Part shown: positions 41,763-53,800 of the stretch, piece after piece
Layout of the letters: each line of letters starts with the position of its first letter
Position numbering within the stretch: the first letter of the stretch is position 1
Source: Lentinus brumalis
Lineage: Eukaryota > Basidiomycota > Agaricomycetes > Polyporales > Polyporaceae
Reading direction: 5' to 3'
NCBI GenBank assembly: GCA_001792895.1
Contig: MARA01000001.1
Span: 3,162,001 to 3,226,000, forward strand
DNA: 64,000 bases
The notes under the pieces: generated by a model
Seen by the model: only the letters and a program-made list of their open reading frames with translations
Databases searched by the model: none
Told to the model about the DNA's origin: nothing
Position numbers and translations under genes: made by a program

Positions 41763-44700
41763 TCAGGTGCGTGGAGGGAAGACATACGCCTGCGAATCGA
41801 CGCTGCGCTTCGTCCTGATCATATTGAGCTCTTCGAGGAGCGTCTGGCGCCGGTACTCCAGTCGGAGATTGGGCACGTTCGTCTACGAGCAATTTATGAG
41901 GCGATGCCTTCGAAGGTGATCTGAACGCTCACGAACCTTGTGGATGTCGTTGCCCGCAGCACCTGGGAGGTACCACTTCTGGCCAAGCCAGTGCCGCTTG
42001 ACTTCCATCTCGAAGCCGCTCTGGATGACGGAGTTGCGCGCCAACTCAGCCAACGAGCTCTGGGGGAACTTGTATATCTATGTGGGGGCAGACGTGAGCA
42101 CGCTGGGCCCGACACTTGAGACCACGCCACTCCAGCTTACATGAGCGGCGACGCTGTACTCTTCTAGCAGTGGTTCCTACGTGCAAAGAGTTCAGCCGCT
42201 AGAGGAAGGGCTCGATATCCCTGAGAGCCTACTTTCGTGAAGTGGAACTGAAGGGGATCGTCGGTGCTCAGGCTGACGTTCAGGCCGACCTTGAAGAAGT
42301 CCGGTAGCGGGTTCCGCTCATACGCCAAGAACAGAGCGTTATTGCTCAAGGGGCTCATCGCGAGGCCGATCTGCTTCAAGTAGAAAAGGTACTGCAACGC
42401 AGGCACCTTGCGCAGAAGGATGCCGTGCGATATGGAGTGTCCTGTTAAGAAGGCCGACGCGAGATGGTCCGGGTCGCCGGCCTCGCCACAATGTGGTCGA
42501 AGCACGAATGTGCCTGTGGAGACGGAATCAGCGTCATCTCCAGCATATTCAACCGTGGTTGATCACTTACAGAAACCACGAACACGGCGCCACTGGTTCA
42601 AGCTCGCAATGTTGGCGTACATGTAGTACACCCAGTACGAGTAAGGGGGCGACTCTTTTGCGTCCCAAAGACGGGGGTAGGGGAATTTCTTGTGGAAGCG
42701 GCGCTCCGTCTTCGACTCGTCATCAACAGTGTCGAATCCGATCACTCTCTGCAAGAAGACGTGCAGCTCAGGATGGGACGAGGGGTCCTTGGTCACTTCG
42801 AATAGCGGCTCGAAGACATCTGATCATGAATAATTAGCGCATATAGTCATTTGATCCGCTCAAAGAGACTCACTCCGCACGATGTCTTCAAAGGTGTTGA
42901 TGGAACCGTTTTGTTTGTAGACGTCGTATAGGCGTGGGACCTGGATGAGCCAGCGTACGTTGTGCGAGAAGAGCTTGTTGTTCACGATCCACTTGGCAAC
43001 TTTGTCCCACTCGTCCCGGTTTCTACCGTAGATGCTCAGACGCCATTCGCAGTTCTGCAAGCTATAATCAGGATCTGGAAACACAATGAGAGTGGTCGGA
43101 CTCACTTGGTACTTGCTCTGTTCGAGGTCGGTCATGACCTCTGTGTCGAACGTCAGCACTCGCAACCTTCTCTGATATGTCAAAACGAACCTTTCGTCAG
43201 CTCTGCGAGATATCTGCCATTGATGTAATTGTCGGTCTTGAGGAAGATTTCTCTCAAACGAGACTCGCCGATAGGGTTGTACTTCAAGTTGAATTTGTCG
43301 AATCGGTGGAACGAGTCTTGATGCGCGTGCATGTCTAGCGTATCAATCGAGAGGTCGTAGGCTGTGAGGTTAAGAGATTGGAACACCTGCGCCAATGTGA
43401 GCTCCTTCCCGTCTCGGAAGATGACCACATCCTAGAAGCACGTCAGCAAGGTCGCATACACTGTGGGGCTGCTCACGTACGTCAGGACTGCGCTTCATCT
43501 TTGACTTAATGAATCGCAGCAAGTGCTTCTGGTTCATGCTGCTCGAATGGTGGACGTGCGTGTCCACCTTGCGAACGTTGTAAAAGTCACTGCGTACCCA
43601 CTAGGAGTGAGCGACAGTAGAAGATGAACGCATGAAGACTACCGCACCGATGCGGGACCTGCTTGATCTCCGCCAGCTCGTGCGATTCGTTGAGTAAGGA
43701 ATACATCGTGAACTTGCTAGCCAAGTAGTTGATTCGCCGGAAGGCAAAACTCTTCGTGGGCCCATCGGCGATCACATTCAGCACTTTCTCGAGATCGACG
43801 AAGTACTCGCGGATGGTTGGGATGTCAAACGCTGGGGTCTTTCCCTTGTCTGATGCAGGGTTAGCACGCGGGTGCTCAGGATACGAGCGAACTAACCTTC
43901 TGGAGACTTGTACACCTGGTAGACTCCTCTCTCGTCGAGAGCGAACTGCCACTCGTGCGCACCTGGGATCTCGCAGGTGGAGAAGTCAAACTCGTCACCT
44001 GCCGTGGTGTCCTGACTGCTCGGAACCACGGTCTCCTTGCCCTTCCAGTGCCAGTGGGGTGGCGGAGGACGGGGATACAGGCGCCATTTCTGAAACGGAC
44101 TCTTGGGCGGGGGTCGCGAGGCGAAGTCCGCGTCCGCGCGCACCCCGGAGACGCCCGCAATGTCCTCGTCGAGGCCGGTGAACACACCGTCGTGGTCGCG
44201 CGGGTTAAATCCGAGCTGCTGGCCCGAGCGCGTCATGTACTTGTCGCGCAGGTCGAGGCATTGCTCGAGGGATTGGAAGATGGGAACGAATTCCGAGGGG
44301 ATCGGAGGTTCTGTATTGCGACTCGGATACAGCGGAGTGCTTCGCAACGAGTTGTGGACATACCAGGAATTCTGCCCGTACTCTTTCCATCCGCATGTCC
44401 CGCAGTGAGTGCTTCAGGCAGATGCCCATCCCATCCTGCGCTTGTGGCGGACGGCGGCTCGGGGATCGCGGCCAGCTTTGGCGAGTGGACGAATGCGCTC
44501 TCCAGATGCGCGCTGCTTGCTTGGAGGGTTGGAGAGCTCAGTAAGGAGACAGGACGGGAGCCAGTGTGTGTGTCGGATCCACGTCTGTGGGCGAGCATCT
44601 TTTCTTCAATCTATATGCATGCAAACGGTCAGCCCACGTCCGCGGTCTTTGCATAAGTAATATGTGCATGTGTGCGGCACGTACATGATGCAGATTCTTC

Positions 44701-44858
44701 TCCTCCGTGTAGTCGAAGAACCCTCCTTTCGAATCGAACATGGGTATGGGAGGCGAACGAGGTTCGCTGTCTCGAGAGTCGGGCGAAGACCTGCGCGAGT
44801 TTGCCTCTGGAGAACGAGGCTCGTCAGTGCGCACCTTCACGGCGTCTGGGGTCGACAT
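41763..44858 (-). CDS. AMD1: AMP deaminase
   Basis: Thirteen exons: 44858-44685, 44610-44364, 44310-43897, 43849-43648, 43589-43481, 43431-43191, 43140-43106, 43054-42874, 42819-42571, 42513-42233, 42176-42141, 42077-41937 and 41882-41763 (809 aa). Landmarks are [40 protein letters not shown] (metal ligands in THVH near residue 357), [29 protein letters not shown], the substrate/metal loop [18 protein letters not shown], and [20 protein letters not shown]. The zinc enzyme deaminates AMP to IMP in the cytosol and helps set adenylate pools. The N-terminal ~150 residues are Ser/Pro-rich and poorly conserved, as is usual. An in-frame ATG 27 codons upstream (44939) is an alternative start. Confidence 0.95.
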
Positions 44859-45213
44859 GACAGGCAGAAGGTGCTGGGGCGGCGGACAGGGCTGCAGCTG
44901 GACTGCTCGTCGAGGAACACGACATGTATTAAGAGACACACCCCCCTTTGGCGCTGTGGCCGAAAACTTGAGGCAAAAACGAGGCGCCCGTCACGCACGG
45001 CGTAAGGACCACAGATGGCAACCCACCAGCTTCGCTTCGCCGAAGTTCTTGCGCCATCCCATACATACGGTCCATAGGCAAGGGAAATGAAAGAACGTGT
45101 GGTACACGCATCGTACAGTATCGCTACAGTTACGAAATAACACAAGCGACAGCACACCTCCAAGCAGCAACCCAACACCGACGATCGCAGCGAGGCGCAC
45201 CCTATCATACACT
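44859..45213. other. Spacer between AMP deaminase and eIF3i genes
   Basis: A 355-base tandem spacer on the minus strand holds the 3' end of eIF3i and the promoter/5' UTR of AMP deaminase. No other gene is seen. Confidence 0.5.
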
Positions 45214-46720
45214 CTAGTCCTCAATTTCGAGATCGCCGTACGGCTTCGCGCGGAAGTAGCTCTCGTCGAAGTGATGTACGCGCACGAAACCGTCCTCTCC
45301 GCCAGATGCATAGCAGTCACCCTTCGGCGAAACCGCGATTCTGGGGTAATGGACTTAGTCAGTTTGGGTAGGATGGAAGACAGGATCGTCACTTACGTGT
45401 TGACCGGACCGAAGTGTCCCTTGACACGCCCGACTTCCTCCTCCAACACCTTGTGCCAGAACCGCGTCTCGAACTTACCCTGCCGGAGCGAGGTCGTCGT
45501 GACGCTCATGGCATCCTGGCCACCACCAAGGAGGACGTAAGGCTTGAGCGGTGCAATGGCAGCACTGTTCAGCGGTGTCTCCGTGACGTAGGTCTTCAGC
45601 ACCATGAGCGTACGAGTCTCGTGTAGCTGATGTAGTCAAGTCAACGCTAGCCCGTCGAGATGCTAAGACAAGCAACATACCCTTGCGCTCTTGTCCTTGC
45701 TGCTGGTGATGAAGTATGTCCGGTCGGGGCTGAGCTGCAAGTCGGTGACAACATCGCGGTGTGCGTGCTCGTTCGACATGACCTCCTCTCCCGACTTCGC
45801 ATCGAACAGTGCGACCTTGCCGGACTCATGCCCGGTCAGGATCAGGTCTGGCCTGTGCGCAAACGCACAGACGACGGCCTTGGAGCCGATGGGGTTGAAC
45901 ATAGACACGGGTTCCTTCGATTCTGTGGTGGGACGTCAGCATCTGCGCCTCCAAAACGACACCAGGAGAGAGCCGGGGCGTCCGCAGCCTTGCAGCTGCG
46001 GGCATGCGGGAAGAGAAGGTGAGCTGGAAAAGACTTACGTTGTGTCCCGTCCCCATCCCGGTTGATATTGAATATCCGGACAGCACCCTGGTGACCCATG
46101 CGCTGCTCGGTGATGCAGACAACTTGGTCGTCGTCTTCGCTGAACGCGACCCGCTTGACGGCCGTTGGGAACTCCCAGAAGAACAGACATTTGCCCGTCG
46201 CTACGGACCAGAGACGCATGGTGTTGTCGGCGGAGCCGCTGATGAGGAAGCGTGATTGGGCTGTATGGCAGACGGTCGCGAGAGCCGAGCAGAATTTGGT
46301 GAGTACAGTCGAAGTGAGGGATTGGAGGGTGAAAGAAGAAGACATCGTTGTTTCGGCAAGTAGGCATGAGTCGAGGGAGTTGGATGAGTGCAAAGAAGAC
46401 ACGAGGAGGACATAGGATACGCACAGTCAACATCGATCGTCCAGACCGCTCCGTTGTGCCCATCATACGTTCCTAGCCGCTCTCCATTGTCGGTGTACCA
46501 GACGTTGATCAGACTGTCTTTTGAGCACGAGAAGAGGAGATCTCCCTCCCTGTTGAACTTGATCTGAGTGAGCGAACGCTCGTGGCCTGGCGAGTTACCA
46601 AGCGATCAGCCTCTCCAGGTTTTCGAGTTATGCACAGATAGCGGACCTTGGAGCAAGATTGGCCTCTGTAAAGCTAGTATGAGCAGCCTCTCGGTACACA
46701 ACACGTCAGAAACGCACCAT
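45214..46720 (-). CDS. TIF34: Translation initiation factor eIF3 subunit i
   Basis: Seven exons: 46720-46718, 46665-46647, 46586-46425, 46260-46039, 45922-45681, 45626-45397 and 45340-45214 (334 aa). This is a WD40 beta-propeller with the eIF3i pattern: [115 protein letters not shown] and [17 protein letters not shown]. It ends in [13 protein letters not shown]. It is part of the eIF3 complex on the 40S ribosome. Length matches the family exactly. The first coding exon is just the ATG: donor GTGCGT follows it directly and the next exon starts with AGG CCA ATC, restoring the conserved MRPILLQGH start. Divergent from the BTB gene. Confidence 0.95.
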
Positions 46721-47269
46721 TTTGTGGTGTGGGAGGAGGAGACAGAGATAAGTCGGTATAAGCTGCGGCTGTAGTGGACGAGCGTACTGGCAAAGCCCAA
46801 GTTTTCGATGACTTCGGCAATTGCCGCAGTTGCCATTTCCGGACATGCTCGCGTGATCAAGCGCTCACGGGCTCTCAGGCTCGAAGCTGCACGCCATGTT
46901 CTTGCTCAGCGACTCTCACCTGGCTCACCGTCGGCCACGACCCCCTGGGCTTCCTGCATCTGCGTCTGCTGTCTAGCTCTCCTCTCTTACTTCTTGGCTA
47001 TCCTCGACGGCGTTAGAAGGCCGATCTCATACCCGGACTCGTTTGATAGCGGTCGGACGTTGTCAAGCGGCAGGCTGCTCTCTTGTCTGAAACTTGGGAC
47101 TTCTTGCATACACGTACCCAAAGCTCTGCTAGTGGATGCGTCTTGGATAAACGGCATACTTGATGGGCCTCTCTGAAAGACGTTAGAACTGCACTTGACC
47201 CCACCTGTCCCCATATCCACCCGCATTCTCATACACTTCGGGTTTTCCACATACGCGACCGCTTCGGGC
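46721..47269. other. Divergent promoter of eIF3i and BTB genes
   Basis: About 550 bases have no domain-bearing frame. The 5' leaders of both flanking genes must lie here. Confidence 0.5.
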
Positions 47270-49323
47270 ATGACAGAACCGCACGTTTCGCCTCAAATTC
47301 CTCCGAGTCCGTCCGCATCTGCGGAGCCCCCGCGCAAACGCCCACGGACCTCGGAGCGCGAGCTCGGGCCTAGTCCTTCACCTCACCAAATCTCGTCGCC
47401 CTCTTCTTCGCAGGGTGAAGCCTCAGGCATGTCACCCTCGCCTGCCACCGTCGACTTCTCTTCATCTTCTCATATGCCGTACACAGGCAGTGGAAGTTCA
47501 TATCTGGGCGCTTCCACCGGCAGACAGGTGAGTGCTACAGACGCTGTTCGCTTCACTTCCGGGTGAGCCTGTGCAAGAGCTGAGACGGCCTGTGTTACGC
47601 GTCAGGGCGGGTCGTTCCCCGACGAGGCTGCGAGCGACGATCGAAGCGGTGTACGGCGGACTCCCGACGGTATGAAAGCAGGAGGGCTGAAGGGGAAGGG
47701 CACAGAGAGACCCTCCGCACCAGAGACACAAGACACAGAAATGGTTTGGCAGCCAGAGGGTACGTTCTCCATCGTCTGCCGCTGTTCCGGCACCGCAGGG
47801 AGCAGCTGTCAACGCACACACGAGGCAGGTGGAGCAACTAGTTCGGCAATGGCGGTGTTATATCCGCGGCACGGGGAGCAAGCCGACCACGGCGAGGACG
47901 AAGACAAAGACGCCCCCGTGCGGGACGGGGAGTTCTACATTGACAGCGCCGACTGTGTGATCCGCGTGGAGGACACGTTGTTCAGGGTGAGTGGTGCTTT
48001 TCTGTCTTCCTGTTGGTCCCCCCACCGGCTGCCCCACACTCCAAGATTAGGACGAGCCACGGAGCCACCCTGTAACACTGATCCCGATGCGGATCTCAGT
48101 GTTAGTGACCCGCGATCGCTGACCTGCTGTGGTTTGCAGGTCCACCGGTTCTTCCTTGGCCGTGACTCCTCGGCCTTCCAGCACATGTTCAGCATGCCTA
48201 CTGATACTGTGCCGCCCGAGAGCACGGAGGGCTGCTCTGACAAGAACCCTATCCGACTGTACGGAGAGTCTGTGGAGCGGTTTCGCGCTCTTCTCTCCGT
48301 AATCTACGATCTGTACGTCTTGCGTTCAGCCACCTTCATCCCGCGCTGACGTCCGACGGGATGCCTGGTTACCTTATTCGTTGCACCGACAGGCCACTGC
48401 AGCTTCAAACGTACAACACCCCAGCCGCGGACGTAGAGCGACTGCTGACAATCGCCGAGATGACGAACAAGTACCACTTCGCGTCGATCGAAACGTGGGC
48501 CGTCGACGCGCTTTACAACGTGATCTCTGGTCTCCACGGTCCGCCACAGAAGCAGTACCAGCTTGGCAGCTGCTCCTCGACCTGGATGAAGCGCCTTCTC
48601 GAGGTCGCCCTACTCTGCGGGCACGAACCGCTCCGGAACTACGTCGCAGACAAGTGGGTCGAGCGCATTCGCAAGCGCAACCTCAGGCCGGTGCACGCGC
48701 TCGACATCGCGGACAGGAGCCGTATGAGACGGCTGCAGGGCTACGCGTACTATGTGCAGCTGCTCGAGATGGGCGACGGCTTCGACCCCGGGGTGACCGA
48801 GGACGGCGAGCAGTACGCCCGTTCGCGGCTCGGAGCGACGGCGACCGCACTCGCTGCCGTCAACGCCAGCGCGGACTCGATGGGAGACCGCTTGGGCACG
48901 CCCGCGGTGCTGTCCCACGAGCAGAAGCAGCGGCTGCTGTCGGGCCACTGGTCGCTGACGCGGCTGTGGGAGCAGCTGCGGGTGAGCGCGCCCAAGTTCC
49001 AGCGGCCGGACGGGTGCACGTACCACCAGCACGGGTGCCTGCAGACGTGGGCGACGGTGTGGAAGGACGTGGGGAAGACGGAGACGACGCTGCGGTTCCC
49101 GCCGGTGGACGTGCTCGGGCGGCTGGAGGCGATGCGGGAGCAGCTGTACATGCACGCCGACCTGTCGTGTGCGCTCACGCCGCAGTGCAAGCGGACGGCG
49201 CTGGACGCGCTGAAGGTGACGGTGAAGGAGGTGCAGGAGGGCTTGGCGGACCATTTTGCTGACCTCGTTGCGGCGGAGCCCGCGGGTGGGAGGAGTGCCC
49301 GTGCTGGTGAGTCGTCGTTGTGA
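47270..49323 (+). CDS. BTB/POZ-domain protein
   Basis: Five exons: 47270-47527, 47606-47759, 47829-47986, 48140-48312 and 48393-49323 (557 aa). The N-terminal ~190 residues are Ser/Pro-rich, with KRPRTSERE resembling an NLS. A BTB fold follows: YIDSADCVIRVEDTLFRVHR, FFLGRDSSAFQHMFSMP, IRLYGESVERFRALLSVIYD and LLTIAEMTNKYHFASIETWA. The C-terminal part is helical and charged (MKRLLEVALLCGHEPLRNYV) with CTYHQHGCLQTW and CALTPQCKRTAL. BTB domains mediate dimerisation or Cul3 binding, and the role of this fungal group is unknown. Intron 2 (69 nt, multiple of three, no stop) keeps frame if retained. A strong donor GTGAGT lies at the very end, so an alternative C-terminus reaching 49546 is possible. 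Confidence 0.86.
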
Positions 49324-50889
49324 GCAGCTGCAGTGGATGGTCGGTCGGTCAGGGATTTCTGCGATTGGTTCATCGGTCGGTGCATCGTCGATCTGTAGCA
49401 TAGCTGTGTGTACGATATCGCGCTTGACTCTAGCAGGCGATGAGAATACTCCTCGGACGCATCTCACGGATCGTAAGTACGTCCTGAGCGAGAAGCTGGA
49501 GGCAGTCCTGTGTCGGACTCGGGAAGAAGGACGGTACGTCATCTGACTGGCTTCTATCTGTATTGTTCGTCCACTCGCGATTCCCCTGGAAGCTAGGCAC
49601 TTGGTGCTGTCGGTGCTTCGGTAGGCCGCGAAATCGACCCCAGTTGATCACACGGGGGTCTTCCATTCATGTGATGTGGGCCGTGCAGTCTCGCACTACT
49701 GTACTGGCTATCACAGCCCGTGCCTTCTAGTCAGCCTTCGTCTTCCCGGTGGTAGAGCTTTGTGCCGTCATCACCACACAGGGCACGGTGACGTCCTCGA
49801 GCTGGTTAACCGGCAAAGCTGACTGCCCTGTTATGACGCAATGGCTTTGCTCGAGTAGTCCGATATGTAGTTTCCGGGCGTTGCGATGACAGGTGAGGCT
49901 GAAATTTAGAGTCTGCCGACAGGGAATGACGTGAGTGTCATTGGCCATGTCCTTAAACGTTTGAACCCCACCCGTGCTCGATCAGTCGGGGTATGGAGGC
50001 TGGCGCTAAGGGCTTGGTACTTCATGCCATCATGCGCTGCTTCGCAAGTGTCAGACAAAGTAGAGGGTAGAGTGTATAGGAAACCGAGACCACAATCACC
50101 CCGCATACGGCATGGTGTCGCAAGCGAGACGGATCGAAAGCTGTCAAGTCGGCCAGGAAGCTCACTTCCACACATGTGTACCCCAGAGATGGCTCGCACG
50201 CCGATATGTATTACGACGACATGACGGCGGACTCGGAAATAGTGGAAGCACCAAGGAAGCACCCCCGATGCGACATGTGATCACTGTCAAGGGGGCACTA
50301 CTGCCACTAGTACTTTGTTACTGTACACTTAATAACTGGCGAGCGTGGCTAGGTAGCCGGGGCAGGGCCTGGCAAGTCGGAACCGGACGAGTGATGTATG
50401 ATGTCATGGAGGTGAACAGTGTAGGTGATCAAAGCAAATCGGACCCGCAGATCTCTGGAGATGGTTCGACGCACAAGCCTGACATCACTTGTGAGGGATA
50501 CACAGCAGCCAAACACGCGGCCTTTGAAGTGATGTTTCTTGCCAGCTGCGCGGTGCAGGTCGACCGAAGGCGGGGACGGTACGGAGGCGACTGGGTGTGC
50601 CGCTCTGTCGCGTGAGACTCTACTTACAATGATGCACGTTGCGGGGGACTCGGACAGGGACATTGGGCAGCGATGACGTCAGGGAGGGTTTTGTTGGATG
50701 TCAAGCTGTGCACACACTGTGCATCTCGCCATATCCCGCGACGTTCTCCCGATCCACGAGCACCTTGGGCACCCGGAGTATGGCAGTCTCCACCCATTAC
50801 GCTTGCGGCTACTGCCCGTGGCCGATCACCGTGGCCGCCGGCCAAACAAGTGCTCTTAAGCACCCCACTCCGCCCCCTCCTCCTCGTCC
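49324..50889. other. Intergenic region between BTB and YTH genes
   Basis: Short frames occur on both strands without motifs (for example 50112-50615 plus, 49906-50262 minus). A possible alternative last exon of the BTB gene lies around 49437-49546. The right part should hold the promoter of the YTH gene. Confidence 0.45.
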
Positions 50890-53800
50890 ATGCTTCCACC
50901 GCACGCGAGCACCGTCCCCCAGACCGACAACTTGCACCGTACGTCCATCCGAGCCAACGCTCCACAACCCCCCTCGCCACCGCATACAGTCATAGCCACT
51001 GCAGTAATGCGCGCGATGTACTCGACCGCGCTCCCCGAACGGGATATAACTCCAAAACCGGAGTCGCAGATCAGCCACCAACCTGCGCTGCGTGACTCCC
51101 CGCCTCACGAACGTCGACCATTGTCCGCCAGCGCATCCTCCGGATCTTCGCCTGCACCCAGCGGCCAGTCTGCGGATGACACGGATGTGCGAGGGACCAT
51201 AGGTGAGTGCTGCGCGTGCCTCTGTCGTTCCTGCTCCTTTCTTTGGCTGTGATCCATTCGGCCGGCCGAGATGCATGCGGGCGTCGGACGGACACGTGAT
51301 AAATCCCGATCGCGGCGCGTGGCGGAGTTTGAAGGCCACGCGGACGTGCATCTCGCAGTGATTTTTGGATCAACGCAAGGGCGAAAGTCTCGCTCCTTTC
51401 CTGTCCTCGACGCCTGCCTTAAGGTCGCTGGCATTCCAACTTGCCAGTGACGCTCATTAATCCGCTCTTCCCGATCTTTATTTCCTTCCCTTTTTTTCGT
51501 TCTGCGTTCTGACATGCCGATCTCTTTCATGTCCGTCTAGACCCTGCAGCCACTCCTACTCGTCAGTCCGCGACCCTACCTCCCTGTAAACATCTCTCTC
51601 TTTCGCCCCCCTTCGCGCGCTGATGCCCGTCTGACCCCCCGCAGTCTTCCCCCGAGTGCATGACACGTCCCACACGTCCTCTGCTGACGCGTCGCCCAAT
51701 ACGGCTCCCGTCCCGTTCGAGAATAGTCCAGAAGATTTAATCGATCTTTTGCACTACCGCGACACTCCTATCTACAAGTCAGGGAATGCTACCAGTTCGC
51801 CAGTGTCGAGTATGTCAACTCCACCGTCCTCGCAACCTCCCTCCGACCAAGGCAGGCACTCGTCCCGCGGCAGAGGTGTGTCTCAGTTCGGCCAGTCTCG
51901 TCGCCCCCCAGCGCGTCCGCACTTCCAGGCGCCCTCCGCTCCTCATTATCCACCTCCCCACCCCTCTTCATCTCACGAAAACAGGTCGGCTACCTCTGCC
52001 GCTGCGCCTCCCTTCCAGGGTCCCCCTCCTCCACCGTACGGCTATGGCCAACGCGGAGCGTATGTCGGACAGTACACGATGTCCCCACATACACCCGTGG
52101 GCATGGTCAATTCCCCGCCTCAGTTCGCGTACCCTCCACCGCATCCAGGACTGCACGCGCCAGACCAGTCCATGCTTACCCCTCCGCAAAACCAGCTCGT
52201 AGGTTACTCGCCGAGTACACTGCTTCCTATGATGCAGACGCACACACCGGTGTACCAGTACCCAGGACACTCCCCGGAAAGCAGCTCGTCCTCCAGCCGC
52301 TCGTTCTCCAACAGTCCCGGTATGTTGTCCTCGCATCCGCGCTCGCAGGCACACCCCTCTCCACCCCCGCAATCCCCACTAGCTCCTCCGAGTTCCGCGC
52401 CTCCCCACATTCTCCCCACGACGCTGCCCCTCCGCACTCCGCGTCCTATGCTGGTCAGACGCCCTACACGCCGATGCGATACTCTACGCCGCCGTTCGCG
52501 TACCCGCCACATTCGTTTGCCGTCTCGCCTACCATGTACACGTCCCAGTACCCCTCCCACTACTCGCCCTACTCGCCGCCAACCGATCAGGACAACCAAG
52601 GGACTTGGTGGTATGTCCCCCGCCGCCGGGATCCGGTCAGTATGAGTCTTTCCAAAGTCCGTATGCCATGTCATATAACTCGCTCAATACACGGGAGTTT
52701 GACCAATCTCAGTACGGACAACTCGGATCGTTTCCCATGTCGCCCTCACACGCTCCAGCGCCAAGTCCTGGTCCGAGTACGTCCCCAACATCCCAACCGC
52801 CATTTTCACCAGCTGCTTCCAGTCCCCACCAGTCCAACTACGGCCAGGTTGTGCCAGAACAGGCACCACCATTACAACGCGGACGACCGCCAGATCACGC
52901 ACCTCCACCTGCTTCACCGTCGAGTGCGAGTAGTCGACCAAGCGCTGCCGAACGCCCCGCTGTGCGCCGTCCTTACCACCCCAATCCCCCGGCGCATCGT
53001 TCCGAATGGGTTATGTGGGCAGGCAATGTGCCCTCCGACGCGACGCACGACGAGCTCTACCGATTTTTCAACGCGCCGCCCTCACCCGCGTCCTCCAGCG
53101 ACGCCCAGTCGGCCGGCGCGCGGTCAACGCAAAGCGCGCCCGCTGGACCCGTTGGTACGGTCGATACTGGGTCTTCGACGTCGACAGACTCGCTGTACGG
53201 CGGTGTCTCGTCGGTGTTTCTCATCACCCGGTCGAACTGCGCGTTCGTGAACTTCCACTCGGAGCTCCATCTGCAGGCGGCTATTCGACACTTCAACGGC
53301 GTGCCGCTCCGACCGAACGATCCGCGCTGTCCGCGGCTCGTCTGCCGCGTGCGAGGACGGGAGGACGACCTGAAGGCTGGCGTTGGTGGACAGCGCGGGG
53401 CGGGTATACACGTACGCTGGGTGAAGGAACAGAGGGAACGCGAGAGGGAGGCAGCGCGACGACTCTCTACGTCGACGTCTTCGGAGCAGGTCACGACTCC
53501 GAGCAGCTCGCCGACCGACTCGGTTCCCCTCATGGCAGGGCTGTCTATCTCGAGCGACGAGGAGGCTGGACAATGGCATGGGCGGCGGATGCGGAAGCCG
53601 GAGCCACACTCGAGTAGCTCGGGCTCGTACGCGTCAACGAACTCAGGTATCTTGACGGCGTACTTCCCGAAACGCTACTTCATTCTCAAGTCGCTGACAC
53701 AGGTGAGTCTGTCCATAATGCGTCACGTGTTGTGGTTATATTGACGCGGGCTTTGAAGTTCGACTTGGACTTGAGTGTGGAAAAGGGCTTGTGGGCGACC

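Noticed and set aside
48381..49262. Long plus-strand frame of 293 codons overlapping the BTB gene
   Set aside because: It is a shadow of the GC-rich last exon in another frame, with Arg/Ala/Gly-dominated composition and no motifs.
48610..49542. Minus-strand frame of 310 codons antisense to the BTB gene
   Set aside because: It is explained by codon bias of the BTB exon on the opposite strand. The His/Arg/Leu composition is typical of an antisense shadow.
50809..51351. Minus-strand frame of 180 codons upstream of the YTH body
   Set aside because: It is antisense to YTH exon 1 and its intron, with Arg/Gly/His-biased composition.
52320..52348. 29-nt intron in the YTH gene
   Set aside because: It would restore frame but is below the usual minimum intron size. 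A missing C in the following C runs explains the shift equally well.
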